A stretch of 64,000 bases of DNA, taken from Mycolicibacterium vulneris (lineage in GTDB: Bacteria > Actinomycetota > Actinomycetes > Mycobacteriales > Mycobacteriaceae). This document shows, in pieces, positions 17,210 through 25,204 of this stretch (within the stretch, counting starts at the first letter, position 1; each line of letters begins with the position of its first letter). The notes under the pieces are model-generated. The model worked only from the letters and a program-made list of their open reading frames with translations, made no database searches and was not told the DNA's origin. A program made the translations under genes and the position numbers. The DNA lies in the NCBI RefSeq assembly GCF_002104765.1, contig NZ_NCXM01000010.1, positions 1 through 64,000 of the forward strand, in the 5' to 3' direction.

Positions 17210-18250
17210 TCAGACGGCGGTTCTGTCGCGCCCAGGATCCCGGCTCGCGCCGTTCGCGAAGACCAAGGTCGGTCCGACGAGCAGCGCCTGAGTTGGATCT
17301 TCCGGGTCGGTGGCAATCCCGTCGCCGGCTCGCACACCGCCTTCCTCGCACATCTTCTGCCACATGGCTTGGCGCATCGCACGGCTGGGCGTGACCTTGC
17401 CGTAGGCGAAGATCCGCCACAGTGTCCAGTGTGGCGCCGGCAAGTCGTTCGGCCGACCGACGAGATGATGAAGCACGAACATCCAGCCGACCATCATCGC
17501 CATCATGATGGTCGTCGCCACCCAGCGGACCGCGACAGGCAGTGTCGAGTTGCTGGCCAGAATGTGCACCCACCCGACACCGAAGTAGTTGAACATCATG
17601 CCGCTCGGCGCCGCCAGCAGCAGCCAGAACTTCTTAGCGCCCTTCAATCGGGGCACCGCATACGCCAAGATTGCGCCGACGGTGACAAACGACGCACCGT
17701 TGATGAATCCCCACCAATAAGGGAAGTTCAGAAACTTGTACGGCTGCACGCCGTAGTAGGTGTAGACGCCCAGGTTGATGCCGATCGTCTCCATCAACGC
17801 ATCTGTGAAGATGCCCAATCCGAGCATCATGACAAAGTGCCGGGCGTGTGCGCCATTGCGGATCACGAAGTAGCAGAAGTAGGACTCCAGGCCGAGGAAC
17901 GCGACGTAGCAGAGCGGAATCAGGGCCGGCACCGTGATCCCGAAGTTCGTGAACGCCGGCACCAGGTTCTTCGCCCAGTGCAGATGGCCCAACATGTCGA
18001 GCATGGGCTCACACAAGCTGCACAACAGGCCGCTACCGATCACCAGCAGTGGGGTGTAATTCCGACTTCGCATCGCCGCGCGGATGGCCCATGGGAGCGC
18101 GAAGATGACGACCGCGGCCCCGGCGATGAAAAAGAAGGCGAATTGCGCCGGCGCGCTGCATTCGAAGTCACCCGGGCTCGGCACGATATTGGGTGGCCAT
18201 CCCTCGTGACCTACCAGCGGCCACGAGCTGACGCTGATCATCGAACTCAT
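17210..18250 (-). CDS. Polytopic membrane protein, AveC (spirocyclase)-like (346 aa)
   Basis: Seven or eight hydrophobic segments spread over the protein, for example FAFFFIAGAAVVIFALPWAI, GITVPALIPLCYVAFLGLE, HFVMMLGLGIFTDALMETIG and ATTIMMAMMVGWMFVLHHLV. The length and helix pattern resemble the AveC-type family annotated as spirocyclase-like in many actinobacteria. In avermectin biosynthesis AveC acts on a spiroketal, but most mycobacterial members have no known role. The ATG at 18250 follows GGAAAGG; the frame extends to 18292. It is divergent from the EthR-like gene with two palindromes between, so it is probably that repressor's target. Confidence 0.6.
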   Translation of the reverse strand: MSSMISVSSWPLVGHEGWPPNIVPSPGDFECSAPAQFAFFFIAGAAVVIFALPWAIRAAMRSRNYTPLLVIGSGLLCSLCEPMLDMLGHLHWAKNLVPAFTNFGITVPALIPLCYVAFLGLESYFCYFVIRNGAHARHFVMMLGLGIFTDALMETIGINLGVYTYYGVQPYKFLNFPYWWGFINGASFVTVGAILAYAVPRLKGAKKFWLLLAAPSGMMFNYFGVGWVHILASNSTLPVAVRWVATTIMMAMMVGWMFVLHHLVGRPNDLPAPHWTLWRIFAYGKVTPSRAMRQAMWQKMCEEGGVRAGDGIATDPEDPTQALLVGPTLVFANGASRDPGRDRTAV

Positions 18251-18374
18251 CCGAATCTGACCTTTCCGCCTATCCATCGGCATTCTGTGCAACAGCGAGA
18301 GACACCCCTGGGCGCCAGTGACGGCGCTGACAGCTCCCCGCAGGTGTGGACCGGCTCACACTAACACAATGTCC

Positions 18375-18404
18375 ATACAGCGTGTATACCTAATTTGAAA
18401 TTAG
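18375..18404. promoter_or_regulatory. Two adjacent palindromic operator candidates
   Basis: ATACA-GCG-TGTAT (18375-18387) and CTAATTT-G-AAATTAG (18390-18404) lie side by side between the divergent membrane-protein and EthR-like genes. The first recurs at 11567-11579 with one change in the spacer. Both are exact dyads, as expected for TetR-family binding. The EthR-like protein at 18462 is the obvious candidate ligand. Confidence 0.6.
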
Positions 18405-18461
18405 CTTAAAATCGCTGTCCGCCACCGCTGAGGTGGGCAAATCGGGAGTAAGGTGGCGGCG

Positions 18462-19100
18462 ATGACCGAAACGACGAGGCGAACGCTCGGTCGACGGAGA
18501 GTCGCAGACACCGACAGCGCCTCAGCACCCGAGAACATCCTGGCCGCCACCACGCGCCTACTCGCACGCCAATCGTTGACGGACATCAGCGTCGCGCAGA
18601 TTCTCACTGAAGCAAAAGTATCGAGGGCGACCTTCTACTTTTACTTCGCCTCCAAGTTCTCCGTCGTCAGCGGCCTGCTCGAGCGCGCGATGGAAGACAT
18701 CTTCCAGACAGTGCAGCCGTTTCTTGCTCGATCCCCCGAGGACTCGCCAACGGATGCCCTGGAACGCAGCATTCGGGCCGTGACACACGCCTGGCATCGA
18801 CACCGACCGGTCTTCCAGGCGACCAACCATCACTGGCATGCCGAGCCCGAACTGCGCGATCTGTGGCTGGCGATAGCCGAACGGTTCATCGCCGCCGGCG
18901 CGGCCGAGATCGAACGCGAACGCGCCGCCGGAATGATCACCTCGCCGATACCAAGCAGAATGCTTGCGGCAACCCTGTTCTGGGGCACCGAACGAGTGCT
19001 GCACATCGCTGGGCTCGGTGTCGAGTCGAGCCTTCGCGACGAGGAGAGCGCGGTCGACGTTCTGGTGGCCATGTGGCGAGGCACCCTGTACGCGGTCTGA
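18462..19100 (+). CDS. TetR/AcrR-family repressor, EthR-like (212 aa)
   Basis: The N-terminal helix-turn-helix (about residues 20-65: ISVAQILTEAKVSRATFYFY, then FASK) is very like that of EthR, which represses a monooxygenase gene in M. tuberculosis. The C-terminal ligand domain is of similar length. The ATG at 18462 has AAGGTGG upstream; a GTG at 18453 is the alternative. The gene is divergent from the AveC-like membrane protein with two palindromes in the gap, and probably represses itself and that operon. One of the palindromes recurs upstream of the kinase operon, suggesting wider control. No monooxygenase lies adjacent, so it is not assumed to be EthR itself. Confidence 0.8.
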   Translation: MTETTRRTLGRRRVADTDSASAPENILAATTRLLARQSLTDISVAQILTEAKVSRATFYFYFASKFSVVSGLLERAMEDIFQTVQPFLARSPEDSPTDALERSIRAVTHAWHRHRPVFQATNHHWHAEPELRDLWLAIAERFIAAGAAEIERERAAGMITSPIPSRMLAATLFWGTERVLHIAGLGVESSLRDEESAVDVLVAMWRGTLYAV

Positions 19101-19193
19101 ATGCCGCCCGCAACTCAGCCCTTTAGTTGGCTATCGAGGTATAATCTAATCCCAGTTAAATTTTGTTGGATCAACATCAGATCGAGGATGATC

Positions 19194-20309
19194 ATGGCGC
19201 TGAAGAACAAACTGGACGCGGATGCCGTCGGTGAACACCTTGCCGCCTGGCTGCCGACCGTGTTCGACGCCTCCGGGCCGGTCAAGGTGTCGAACGTGAT
19301 AATTCCGTCGGCGAGTGGAATGTCCAGTGAGACGGTATTATTCGAGGCCAGCTGGCGGAAGCACGGTGAGCTGGTGGAAGAGGGTTTAGTCGTTCGGATC
19401 CCCCCTCAGGACGGCGGATTGTTCGAGACCTACGATCTGGGCCGTGAACTCAGGGTGATGTCACTGCTGTCGGCGCACACCGATGCCCCGATTCCCCGGG
19501 TCCTGGCCCACGAGACCACCGGCGACGTTCTCGGTTCACCATTCGCATTGCTGGAGCGGGCGTATGGCGAAGTGCCTGGCGATGATCCGCCCTTTGTGAC
19601 CGCGGGCTGGGTGGTCGACCTGACCGCCGAACAGCGCGCGACCATGTTCGACGAGGCTCTGAAGGTTATCGCGGACATCCAGCGGGCGGATCCGGTGACG
19701 CTCGGCCTGACCGAGCTACTGCACGCCGACCTGGGCGACACGGTCATCGAGCAAGAACTGCAGTACTGGCAACGCTTCTACAGCTGGGCCGCCGGCGACA
19801 CACTCAGCCCCACCATCGATAAGGCCTTCGAGCTGCTGGCGGCCTCCCGACCGACACAGGACAACCCGCTGGTCGTCTCCTGGGGCGACGCCCGATTCGG
19901 AAACCTCATGTTCGGCCCCGACCAGAAGGTCACCGGTGTCTTCGACTGGGAAATGGCCACCCTCGGCCGCCCCGAAGTCGACCTGGGCTACTTCTTGTTC
20001 TTCGACCGCGTCTATTCGGCCGGGATCGGGCTGCCGCGCCTGGAGGGCTTTCCGGACCGTAGTGCCGCTATAACACGTTTCGAGCAGCTCACCGGCCGCA
20101 CAATGCACGACCTCGACTGGTTCGAAGCGTGGGCTGCGCTTCGGGGCGCGATCCTGCTGCTGCGCGTCGGCAAGCAGATGATCGAGCTGGGCCTGCTGCC
20201 CCCGGATGCGCCAATGCCGTTCAACAATCCGGCCTCACAGGTCTTGGCCTCCCTGCTCGATCTGCCCGCACCGACCGGCGCGGTCGGGTGGATCACCGGG
20301 CACCGCTGA
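19194..20309 (+). CDS. Phosphotransferase-family kinase, APH/ACAD10-N-like (371 aa)
   Basis: A kinase fold with the catalytic motif VSWGDARFGNLMF and metal-binding VFDWEMATLGRPEVDLG. The usual HGD is WGD, as is common in the branch related to the N-terminal kinase domain of ACAD10. The N-terminal lobe is intact (GMSSETVLFEASW, glycine-rich position). The frame opens at 19101, but the ATG at 19194 is chosen because GAGG ends 6 nt upstream of it. It is followed convergently by the third beta-barrel/phosphohistidine pair. It probably phosphorylates a hydroxylated lipid-like compound; the substrate is unknown. Confidence 0.8.
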   Translation: MALKNKLDADAVGEHLAAWLPTVFDASGPVKVSNVIIPSASGMSSETVLFEASWRKHGELVEEGLVVRIPPQDGGLFETYDLGRELRVMSLLSAHTDAPIPRVLAHETTGDVLGSPFALLERAYGEVPGDDPPFVTAGWVVDLTAEQRATMFDEALKVIADIQRADPVTLGLTELLHADLGDTVIEQELQYWQRFYSWAAGDTLSPTIDKAFELLAASRPTQDNPLVVSWGDARFGNLMFGPDQKVTGVFDWEMATLGRPEVDLGYFLFFDRVYSAGIGLPRLEGFPDRSAAITRFEQLTGRTMHDLDWFEAWAALRGAILLLRVGKQMIELGLLPPDAPMPFNNPASQVLASLLDLPAPTGAVGWITGHR

Positions 20310-20380
20310 CACGTCCTCGGCCCCGTTGCCGGTCGTCCTGGTCGGCGCGGGTGCTCGATGGCTACGCGTAGGACACTCGA

Positions 20381-21271
20381 TCAGAACACTCGGTGCAGGA
20401 TGCCTTGCTCGAAAAATCCCGCACCGGAACTGTTTTCGCTGTCCAGCGACATGAAGTCGTCATAGGTTCCAAAAGACGGGCCCTCGGAGTCTGCGCCCAT
20501 TGGCACAAAGAATCCGGCCAGCCTCGAGGACACCGTCACCAGCCGGCTGCGACCCTCCGCGTCTCGCAGACGGGCCAACCGGAATTGTCCGGCAGCATCG
20601 CGCCCGAATGCGACGTCGACGATCGTGACCGATCGATTCGCGTTGATAAGGAACCCATCCGACCGTAGCGAGCCGTCTGCTCCCAGAAATTTCATGACGG
20701 TGACGAAAGTGTCGCCGATGACGGCCACCAGACCCGCATACTCGATCCACTGCGCGGACTCGTCACGGAAACCCCAGGTGCGGTCGCGCATTCCCTGCGC
20801 TCGCACCGGTGACTCGACGCCGTCGAGCACCAGGGTGCCGTTGATCTCGCAGGCCTGCTGGAAGTGCTGCAGCGGCTTGCCGGGCACCAACTCGGGAACA
20901 ACCCCACTCACCGCATAGTCGGCCGCGACGAACAGCGGAACATTGGCCAAATCGGCCTGTAACCGCTCATGGCGCACTGCGATCCGGCCGTCGAGCCCGA
21001 ATTTGATTGACGCGCTCTCAAAGCTGCCCGGTGGCAGATCTTCGATGATTTCCAGAACCTTGCCCTGCACGGACACGCTGCACCGGGCCCGCCGGGCGCC
21101 CGTTCCGTTGGGTGATGTGGAGACATGGAATGTGCCGAACACCTGGTTATGGGTGTCCCAGAAGGACAGGTAGGCGTTGTCTTTCCAGACCGGGTCGGTG
21201 GGTCCGGCGGCGTCGGCGTGGATGGGTTCGGCCAGTGGCCCCCATGCCTTGGTGATTTCGGCAGCGGTCAT
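20381..21271 (-). CDS. RDRTWG-motif beta-barrel protein (DUF7064/CrtC/AttH-like), copy 3 (296 aa)
   Basis: Third member of the family, with QGMRDRTWGFRDESAQW near residue 160 matching the RDxSWGxRD signature. Strand-rich sequence runs throughout and there is no export signal. Here the gene follows its phosphohistidine partner rather than preceding it, and the two share one base (TGATG at 21269-21273). Swapped order with conserved tight coupling strengthens the case that the two products work together. It presumably binds or hydrates a hydrophobic substrate. Confidence 0.7.
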   Translation of the reverse strand: MTAAEITKAWGPLAEPIHADAAGPTDPVWKDNAYLSFWDTHNQVFGTFHVSTSPNGTGARRARCSVSVQGKVLEIIEDLPPGSFESASIKFGLDGRIAVRHERLQADLANVPLFVAADYAVSGVVPELVPGKPLQHFQQACEINGTLVLDGVESPVRAQGMRDRTWGFRDESAQWIEYAGLVAVIGDTFVTVMKFLGADGSLRSDGFLINANRSVTIVDVAFGRDAAGQFRLARLRDAEGRSRLVTVSSRLAGFFVPMGADSEGPSFGTYDDFMSLDSENSSGAGFFEQGILHRVF

Positions 21272-22887
21272 CAGGTGGTAACTCCTATTCGTTGCAGGAT
21301 TTCAACGGTTCCGGCGGCACCGTCAATGCGGATCAGGTCGCCGGTCTGCAGAGTGGACGTGCCGCGGGCGGTGTTCATGACGCATGGGATGCCGAGTTCG
21401 CGCGCGACCACCGCGGCGTGGCTCATCATGCCGCCGATATCGACGACGAGCCCACTGGCGAGAAACATCAGCGACACCCAGGACGGATCGGTGGTGCGCG
21501 CGATCAAGATGTCACCGTCGTTGATCTCGGCATCCGCGGGTTCGTCGACCACCACCGCGCGACCTTCGACGACGCCTCCGGATGCGCCGACACCAGCCAG
21601 GGTGGTCACATCCTCGGCCTCTCCGCCGGTCCGCACGACCGGTTGCGGCTGACCCTTCCACGACGCTGGGACCGCGACCTGACGGTACTCGTCTCGAAGC
21701 TTTCGGCGCTGAGCCACAATGGTTTTGACGTCGGGCGGCAGGCTGGCGGACAGTTCTTCTGCGGTGAGATAAAATGCATCGTCGCGATCGCCGAGGACAC
21801 CTTCAGCGACCAACTGGTCCCCGAGATGTCGGGCACAGGCCCGCACCACGTCGAGGCTTTGCAGGTATGAAACTTTCCCGACACCGCGCAGCGGCAGAAA
21901 TCGGCGGGCGAGTCGCAGGACCAGCCGAGACTTGAGCCGTTGCGCACCCCTGAACGACGCGTAGAAGCGGCTCTCGGCTGGCTTGCCCGCGCGGCGCTGC
22001 GCAGCGGGATCGCTGTCGGGCGCCGCCGTATCGTCCATCGCCCGGTATTGCGCGATTAGCTTGCGCACGGGTTCAGGGTTCTCCCGCCATGTCACGCTGG
22101 ACAACTCGCCCTCCCCCGGACAGTGGTAGCCGTGCCAGAGCAGAAAGTCCGAGAGTTCGAGGCTGCCGCGCGAGACGCTCCACAGGTCGGCCAAAACCCG
22201 GGCCTCCTCGTGAGAGCCGTGACCGCGCAACAGTTCAGTGGCATCCACGCCGGCCATGGCGGCCAGGTTGGTCAGTTGCTCGTGCAACGGCTGAATAGCG
22301 CAGGCGCTGACCACGGCCTGCACGGCGAGTGTTTGCTCGAAGCGGAAAATCGCCTCTGCCATCAAAGATCGGAGCTGCTCGCCGGACAGCGAATCGATCA
22401 TGCCGATCGCGCTGCGCCACCAAGCGTCAGTTTCGGTGCGTAGCCGCTCGATTCGCCGCGCGATGTACAGCAGCGTCCGGGGGTAGCGTACGGCGATCCA
22501 CGGGAGTCGCCGGATAGACGGCCTGCTGACGAAGTCATCGGGAACAAAGCCGAAGAAGTCCCGGGAGAGCGCTTCGCCTGACTGCCCAGGGATCAGATCA
22601 CCCATCGCGCAGAGGAAATCCACCCGCACAGCCATGCGGCCATAGAAGGCACCAGTGATCCGGTGCTCGTCACGCTCTGGGATGGCCGCCTGATTGGCCG
22701 GTAGCACACCCATGGCCACGAACGGGGCACGCAGTCCGATTTCGCTGGCCGGAACCCACACGCTGGCGCACAGCGGCGTCATCACACCCGGGACGGCCTC
22801 AGCCAGGTTGACCGAACTCCACGACGCATCCGGAGGCGAAACAGCATGTAGGGCAGACGCCGCCACAACGCCGGCCGCTTCCGCCAC
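21271..22887 (-). CDS. PEP-utilizer (phosphohistidine) domain protein, RPH-like without ATP-grasp, copy 3 (538 aa)
   Basis: WSSVNLAEAVPGVMTPLCAS (about residues 23-42) and WHGYHCPGEGELSSVTWREN match the rifampicin-phosphotransferase-like substrate region. IGGMMSHAAVVARELGIP near residue 490 is the phosphohistidine motif. The N-terminal ATP-binding domain is missing, as in copies 1 and 2. The start is a GTG at 22887 with GGGAGG 7 nt upstream. It is the first gene of a two-gene unit with the beta-barrel gene. The only ATP-grasp/phosphohistidine enzyme nearby is PpdK at 25197-26825; whether it could feed phosphate to these proteins is speculation. Confidence 0.8.
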   Translation of the reverse strand: MAEAAGVVAASALHAVSPPDASWSSVNLAEAVPGVMTPLCASVWVPASEIGLRAPFVAMGVLPANQAAIPERDEHRITGAFYGRMAVRVDFLCAMGDLIPGQSGEALSRDFFGFVPDDFVSRPSIRRLPWIAVRYPRTLLYIARRIERLRTETDAWWRSAIGMIDSLSGEQLRSLMAEAIFRFEQTLAVQAVVSACAIQPLHEQLTNLAAMAGVDATELLRGHGSHEEARVLADLWSVSRGSLELSDFLLWHGYHCPGEGELSSVTWRENPEPVRKLIAQYRAMDDTAAPDSDPAAQRRAGKPAESRFYASFRGAQRLKSRLVLRLARRFLPLRGVGKVSYLQSLDVVRACARHLGDQLVAEGVLGDRDDAFYLTAEELSASLPPDVKTIVAQRRKLRDEYRQVAVPASWKGQPQPVVRTGGEAEDVTTLAGVGASGGVVEGRAVVVDEPADAEINDGDILIARTTDPSWVSLMFLASGLVVDIGGMMSHAAVVARELGIPCVMNTARGTSTLQTGDLIRIDGAAGTVEILQRIGVTT

Positions 22888-23299
22888 GAGAGCCTCCCGT
22901 TACTGGAGTATCAGGATTTTTTTATCCGTATTAGAAATATCATATGCGCTCGTCCCGCGGAGGCATAGTGCGAAACCGTTGATTGACGCGGGAAGCTCTT
23001 CCATTCCCGTGACGTCGCCCGCGCACTGCTCGCGTCCTCATCCTGCTCGGGGCCCTACGCAGGAGGGTAATGGGGCCCGCCCAACGGAGCTCCAAACACG
23101 GCCATCCGGCTGCTGGCGCGCGAGCGCAGGCACTACCGACCGAGGCTACCTGTGCAGACGTTCGTCTTGCCGGATGCGGGCCGCAGCATCAATTACCCGC
23201 CCAACGCGCCGTCGTGGTATGACCATGCACAGCAGTGGCTCGAGGCCACCCCTAATGAATCGCCAACGCTGAACGCCGACCGCCAAACCCGGTCGAGTG
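22888..23299. other. Gene-free stretch upstream of copy-3 pair
   Basis: About 410 bp with no convincing gene. The 50 bases next to the leftward phosphohistidine gene (22910-22955) are AT-rich (TTTTTTATCCGTATTAG) and probably hold its promoter. The remainder has ordinary composition and no clear dyads. Confidence 0.4.
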
Positions 23300-24454
23300 T
23301 CAAATACCGCCGCGCGAAACAAGCTGACCTGCAATGACATTACGCTGAATTTCGTTGGTTCCCTCGCCGACAATCATCAGCGGCGCATCGCGGAAGTACC
23401 GCTCGACGTCGAACTCGGTCGAGTACCCGTAACCGCCATGAATCCGGACGGCATTCAACGCGATCTCCATTGCCGTCTCCGATGCGAAGAGCTTGGCCAT
23501 GCCGGCCTCCATGTCGGTGCGCTCGCCGCTGTCATAACGGTCAGCCGCATAGAGAGTGAGCTGCCGAGCGGCGGTGAGCTTTGTCGCCATGTCGGCCAGA
23601 TAATGGCCGATCGCTTGATGCTTCCAGATCGGCTGACCGAAGCTCTCCCGCTGCTGGGAGTAGGCGAGCGCGTCCTCAAGGGCGGCGGTGGCCACACCGA
23701 GCGCGCGGGACGCGACTTGGATCCGGCCGGTCTCCAGGCCCTTCATCATCTGCGTGAAACCCTTGCCGGGCACTCCGCCGAGGATCGCGGATTCGGCGAC
23801 GCGGTAGCCGTCGAAGGACAGCTCGCAACTCTCGACGCCCTTGTAACCCAGCTTGGGCAGATCGCGCGAGACCGTGAGTCCCGGGCCGGGTTCAACCAGC
23901 AGGATAGAGATGCCGGTGTGCCGCGGCGCCGCCTTCGGATCCGTCTTGCACAGCAGAGCAATCAGACCTGATCGGCGCGCATTGGAGATCCAGGTCTTCG
24001 CACCGGTGACCACAAAGTCGTCACCGTCACTGACCGCGGTGGTCGTCATGTTCTGCAGATCTGATCCGCCGCCGGGCTCGGTGAGCGCCATGGTCGCACG
24101 GATATCGCCGGATGCCATCGCCGGGAGGTAGGCTCGCTTCTGCTCCTCGGTCCCGAACAGTGTCAGCAATTTGGCCACCACGGTGTGCCCACCCATGGCC
24201 CCGGCCAGGCTCATCCAACCGCGCGCCAATTCCTGCGTGACCAGCACATAACACGCCATCGACACCGGCGAGCCGCCGTATTCTTCGGGGACCGCCAGTC
24301 CGTATATCCCGATCTGTTTCATTTGTTCGATCCACTTCTCGGGGTACTTGTTGTCGTGCTCGACCTCGCGAACGGTCGGCTTGACCTCCCGATCGATGAA
24401 CCCGCGCACGGTCTCGACGAGTAGGGTCTCTTCATCGGTCAATACAGTGCTCAC
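23300..24454 (-). CDS. Acyl-CoA dehydrogenase (FadE family, 384 aa)
   Basis: A standard acyl-CoA dehydrogenase. MALTEPGGGSDLQNM (about residue 122) and GAKTWISNARRSG form the FAD/substrate region, QQRESFGQPIWKHQA and IHGGYGYSTEFDVERYFRD lie in the C-terminal domain, and IVGEGTNEIQRNVI carries the usual catalytic glutamate. The length is normal. It stands alone on the minus strand, with ATTCTAGATTAAA just upstream (24480-24492), a 13-mer that recurs exactly upstream of ppdK. It probably acts on a short or branched acyl-CoA; chain specificity cannot be read. Confidence 0.9.
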   Translation of the reverse strand: MSTVLTDEETLLVETVRGFIDREVKPTVREVEHDNKYPEKWIEQMKQIGIYGLAVPEEYGGSPVSMACYVLVTQELARGWMSLAGAMGGHTVVAKLLTLFGTEEQKRAYLPAMASGDIRATMALTEPGGGSDLQNMTTTAVSDGDDFVVTGAKTWISNARRSGLIALLCKTDPKAAPRHTGISILLVEPGPGLTVSRDLPKLGYKGVESCELSFDGYRVAESAILGGVPGKGFTQMMKGLETGRIQVASRALGVATAALEDALAYSQQRESFGQPIWKHQAIGHYLADMATKLTAARQLTLYAADRYDSGERTDMEAGMAKLFASETAMEIALNAVRIHGGYGYSTEFDVERYFRDAPLMIVGEGTNEIQRNVIAGQLVSRGGI

Positions 24455-24477
24455 GCCATCACCTCTCGGGCCAAATT

Positions 24478-24491
24478 TTATTCTAGATTAA
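24478..24491. promoter_or_regulatory. AT-rich dyad TTATTCTAGATTAA upstream of acyl-CoA dehydrogenase
   Basis: This site differs at one position from the perfect dyad TTAATCTAGATTAA and lies about 25 nt upstream of the gene. Related sites occur at 16389, 26832 and 48523. It is a candidate shared operator. Confidence 0.4.
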
Positions 24492-24598
24492 ACCGGACTG
24501 GTGCGAGCACTCGACGCTGCCCACCCCTCCCTTTCCGTCGGCCGGAGATGACGTGGGCCAAACGGTGATCGATGGCCGAGCCCGACTACGCGACGCGT

Positions 24599-25204
24599 TT
24601 AGCTGGCGTGCCCGGCGCGTGCCTCATCCTCACGGGTGAGACCTGAGGCCTCGATGAATTCCTGATGCAGTTCAAACCATACGGTGTGGTAGGAGTCGAC
24701 GATCGGCCTGGCCAACCAACTGGTATCGCCGGCTTTGACCTTCGCCAAGGCCGACTCGAGTTTGTCGGCGTACGCGTTCAGCCGACTCAGATATGTCGCA
24801 GCAGAATCGATGACGGGTCGTACCATTCGATGGACGTCATCGAGACGCGCAATCACAGCTGCGTCGTAGTCGAGGTCGTCGTGCGAGTTCGGTTGGCCGT
24901 CCTTGATCTGCCAGTCTGTTATGAGAGCTTTGAACTCGTTGTTGGCGTCACGGAAACTGTCGTAGATGCTGGCCAGTACATCTTGGTCGACGCCCGACCG
25001 CTCCTCAGCCAGAAGAGCGTTAAGCCGCTCGCGTCCCTCGGGACTGATCCGGACAGTCTTTCCCTCGATGACGAGACCCTCTGAAATCAGCTGCGCCAGA
25101 GTCGATGCGACCGCGGCAGGATCTTCACCGACGGTGGCGATCAAATCCGGCTCACGCACCCGACCCTTGAGGCGGATCGCTTGCAGGACAGTCAAATCAG
25201 ACAT
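24599..25204 (-). CDS. PpdK-associated conserved protein (Rv1126c-like, 201 aa)
   Basis: The length (201 residues) and position directly after ppdK match the Rv1127c-Rv1126c pair of M. tuberculosis. The N-terminal 65 residues look like a winged-helix (LTVLQAIRLKGRVREPDLIA, then PAAVASTLAQLISEGLV). The rest is helical, with a central SIYDSFRDANNEFKALITDW segment. Its ATG overlaps the last 8 bases of ppdK, so the two are translated together. It may regulate or serve as a subunit of PpdK; its function is not established. Confidence 0.8.
   Translation of the reverse strand: MSDLTVLQAIRLKGRVREPDLIATVGEDPAAVASTLAQLISEGLVIEGKTVRISPEGRERLNALLAEERSGVDQDVLASIYDSFRDANNEFKALITDWQIKDGQPNSHDDLDYDAAVIARLDDVHRMVRPVIDSAATYLSRLNAYADKLESALAKVKAGDTSWLARPIVDSYHTVWFELHQEFIEASGLTREDEARAGHAS

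Noticed and set aside
6278..22887. Rifampicin resistance by a complete rifampicin phosphotransferase
   Set aside because: All three candidates lack the N-terminal ATP-binding domain, so antibiotic phosphorylation cannot be inferred.
22694..23337. Plus-strand open frames around 22694-23337
   Set aside because: They are antisense to or beside the phosphohistidine gene, with no family-like sequence or good start signals.
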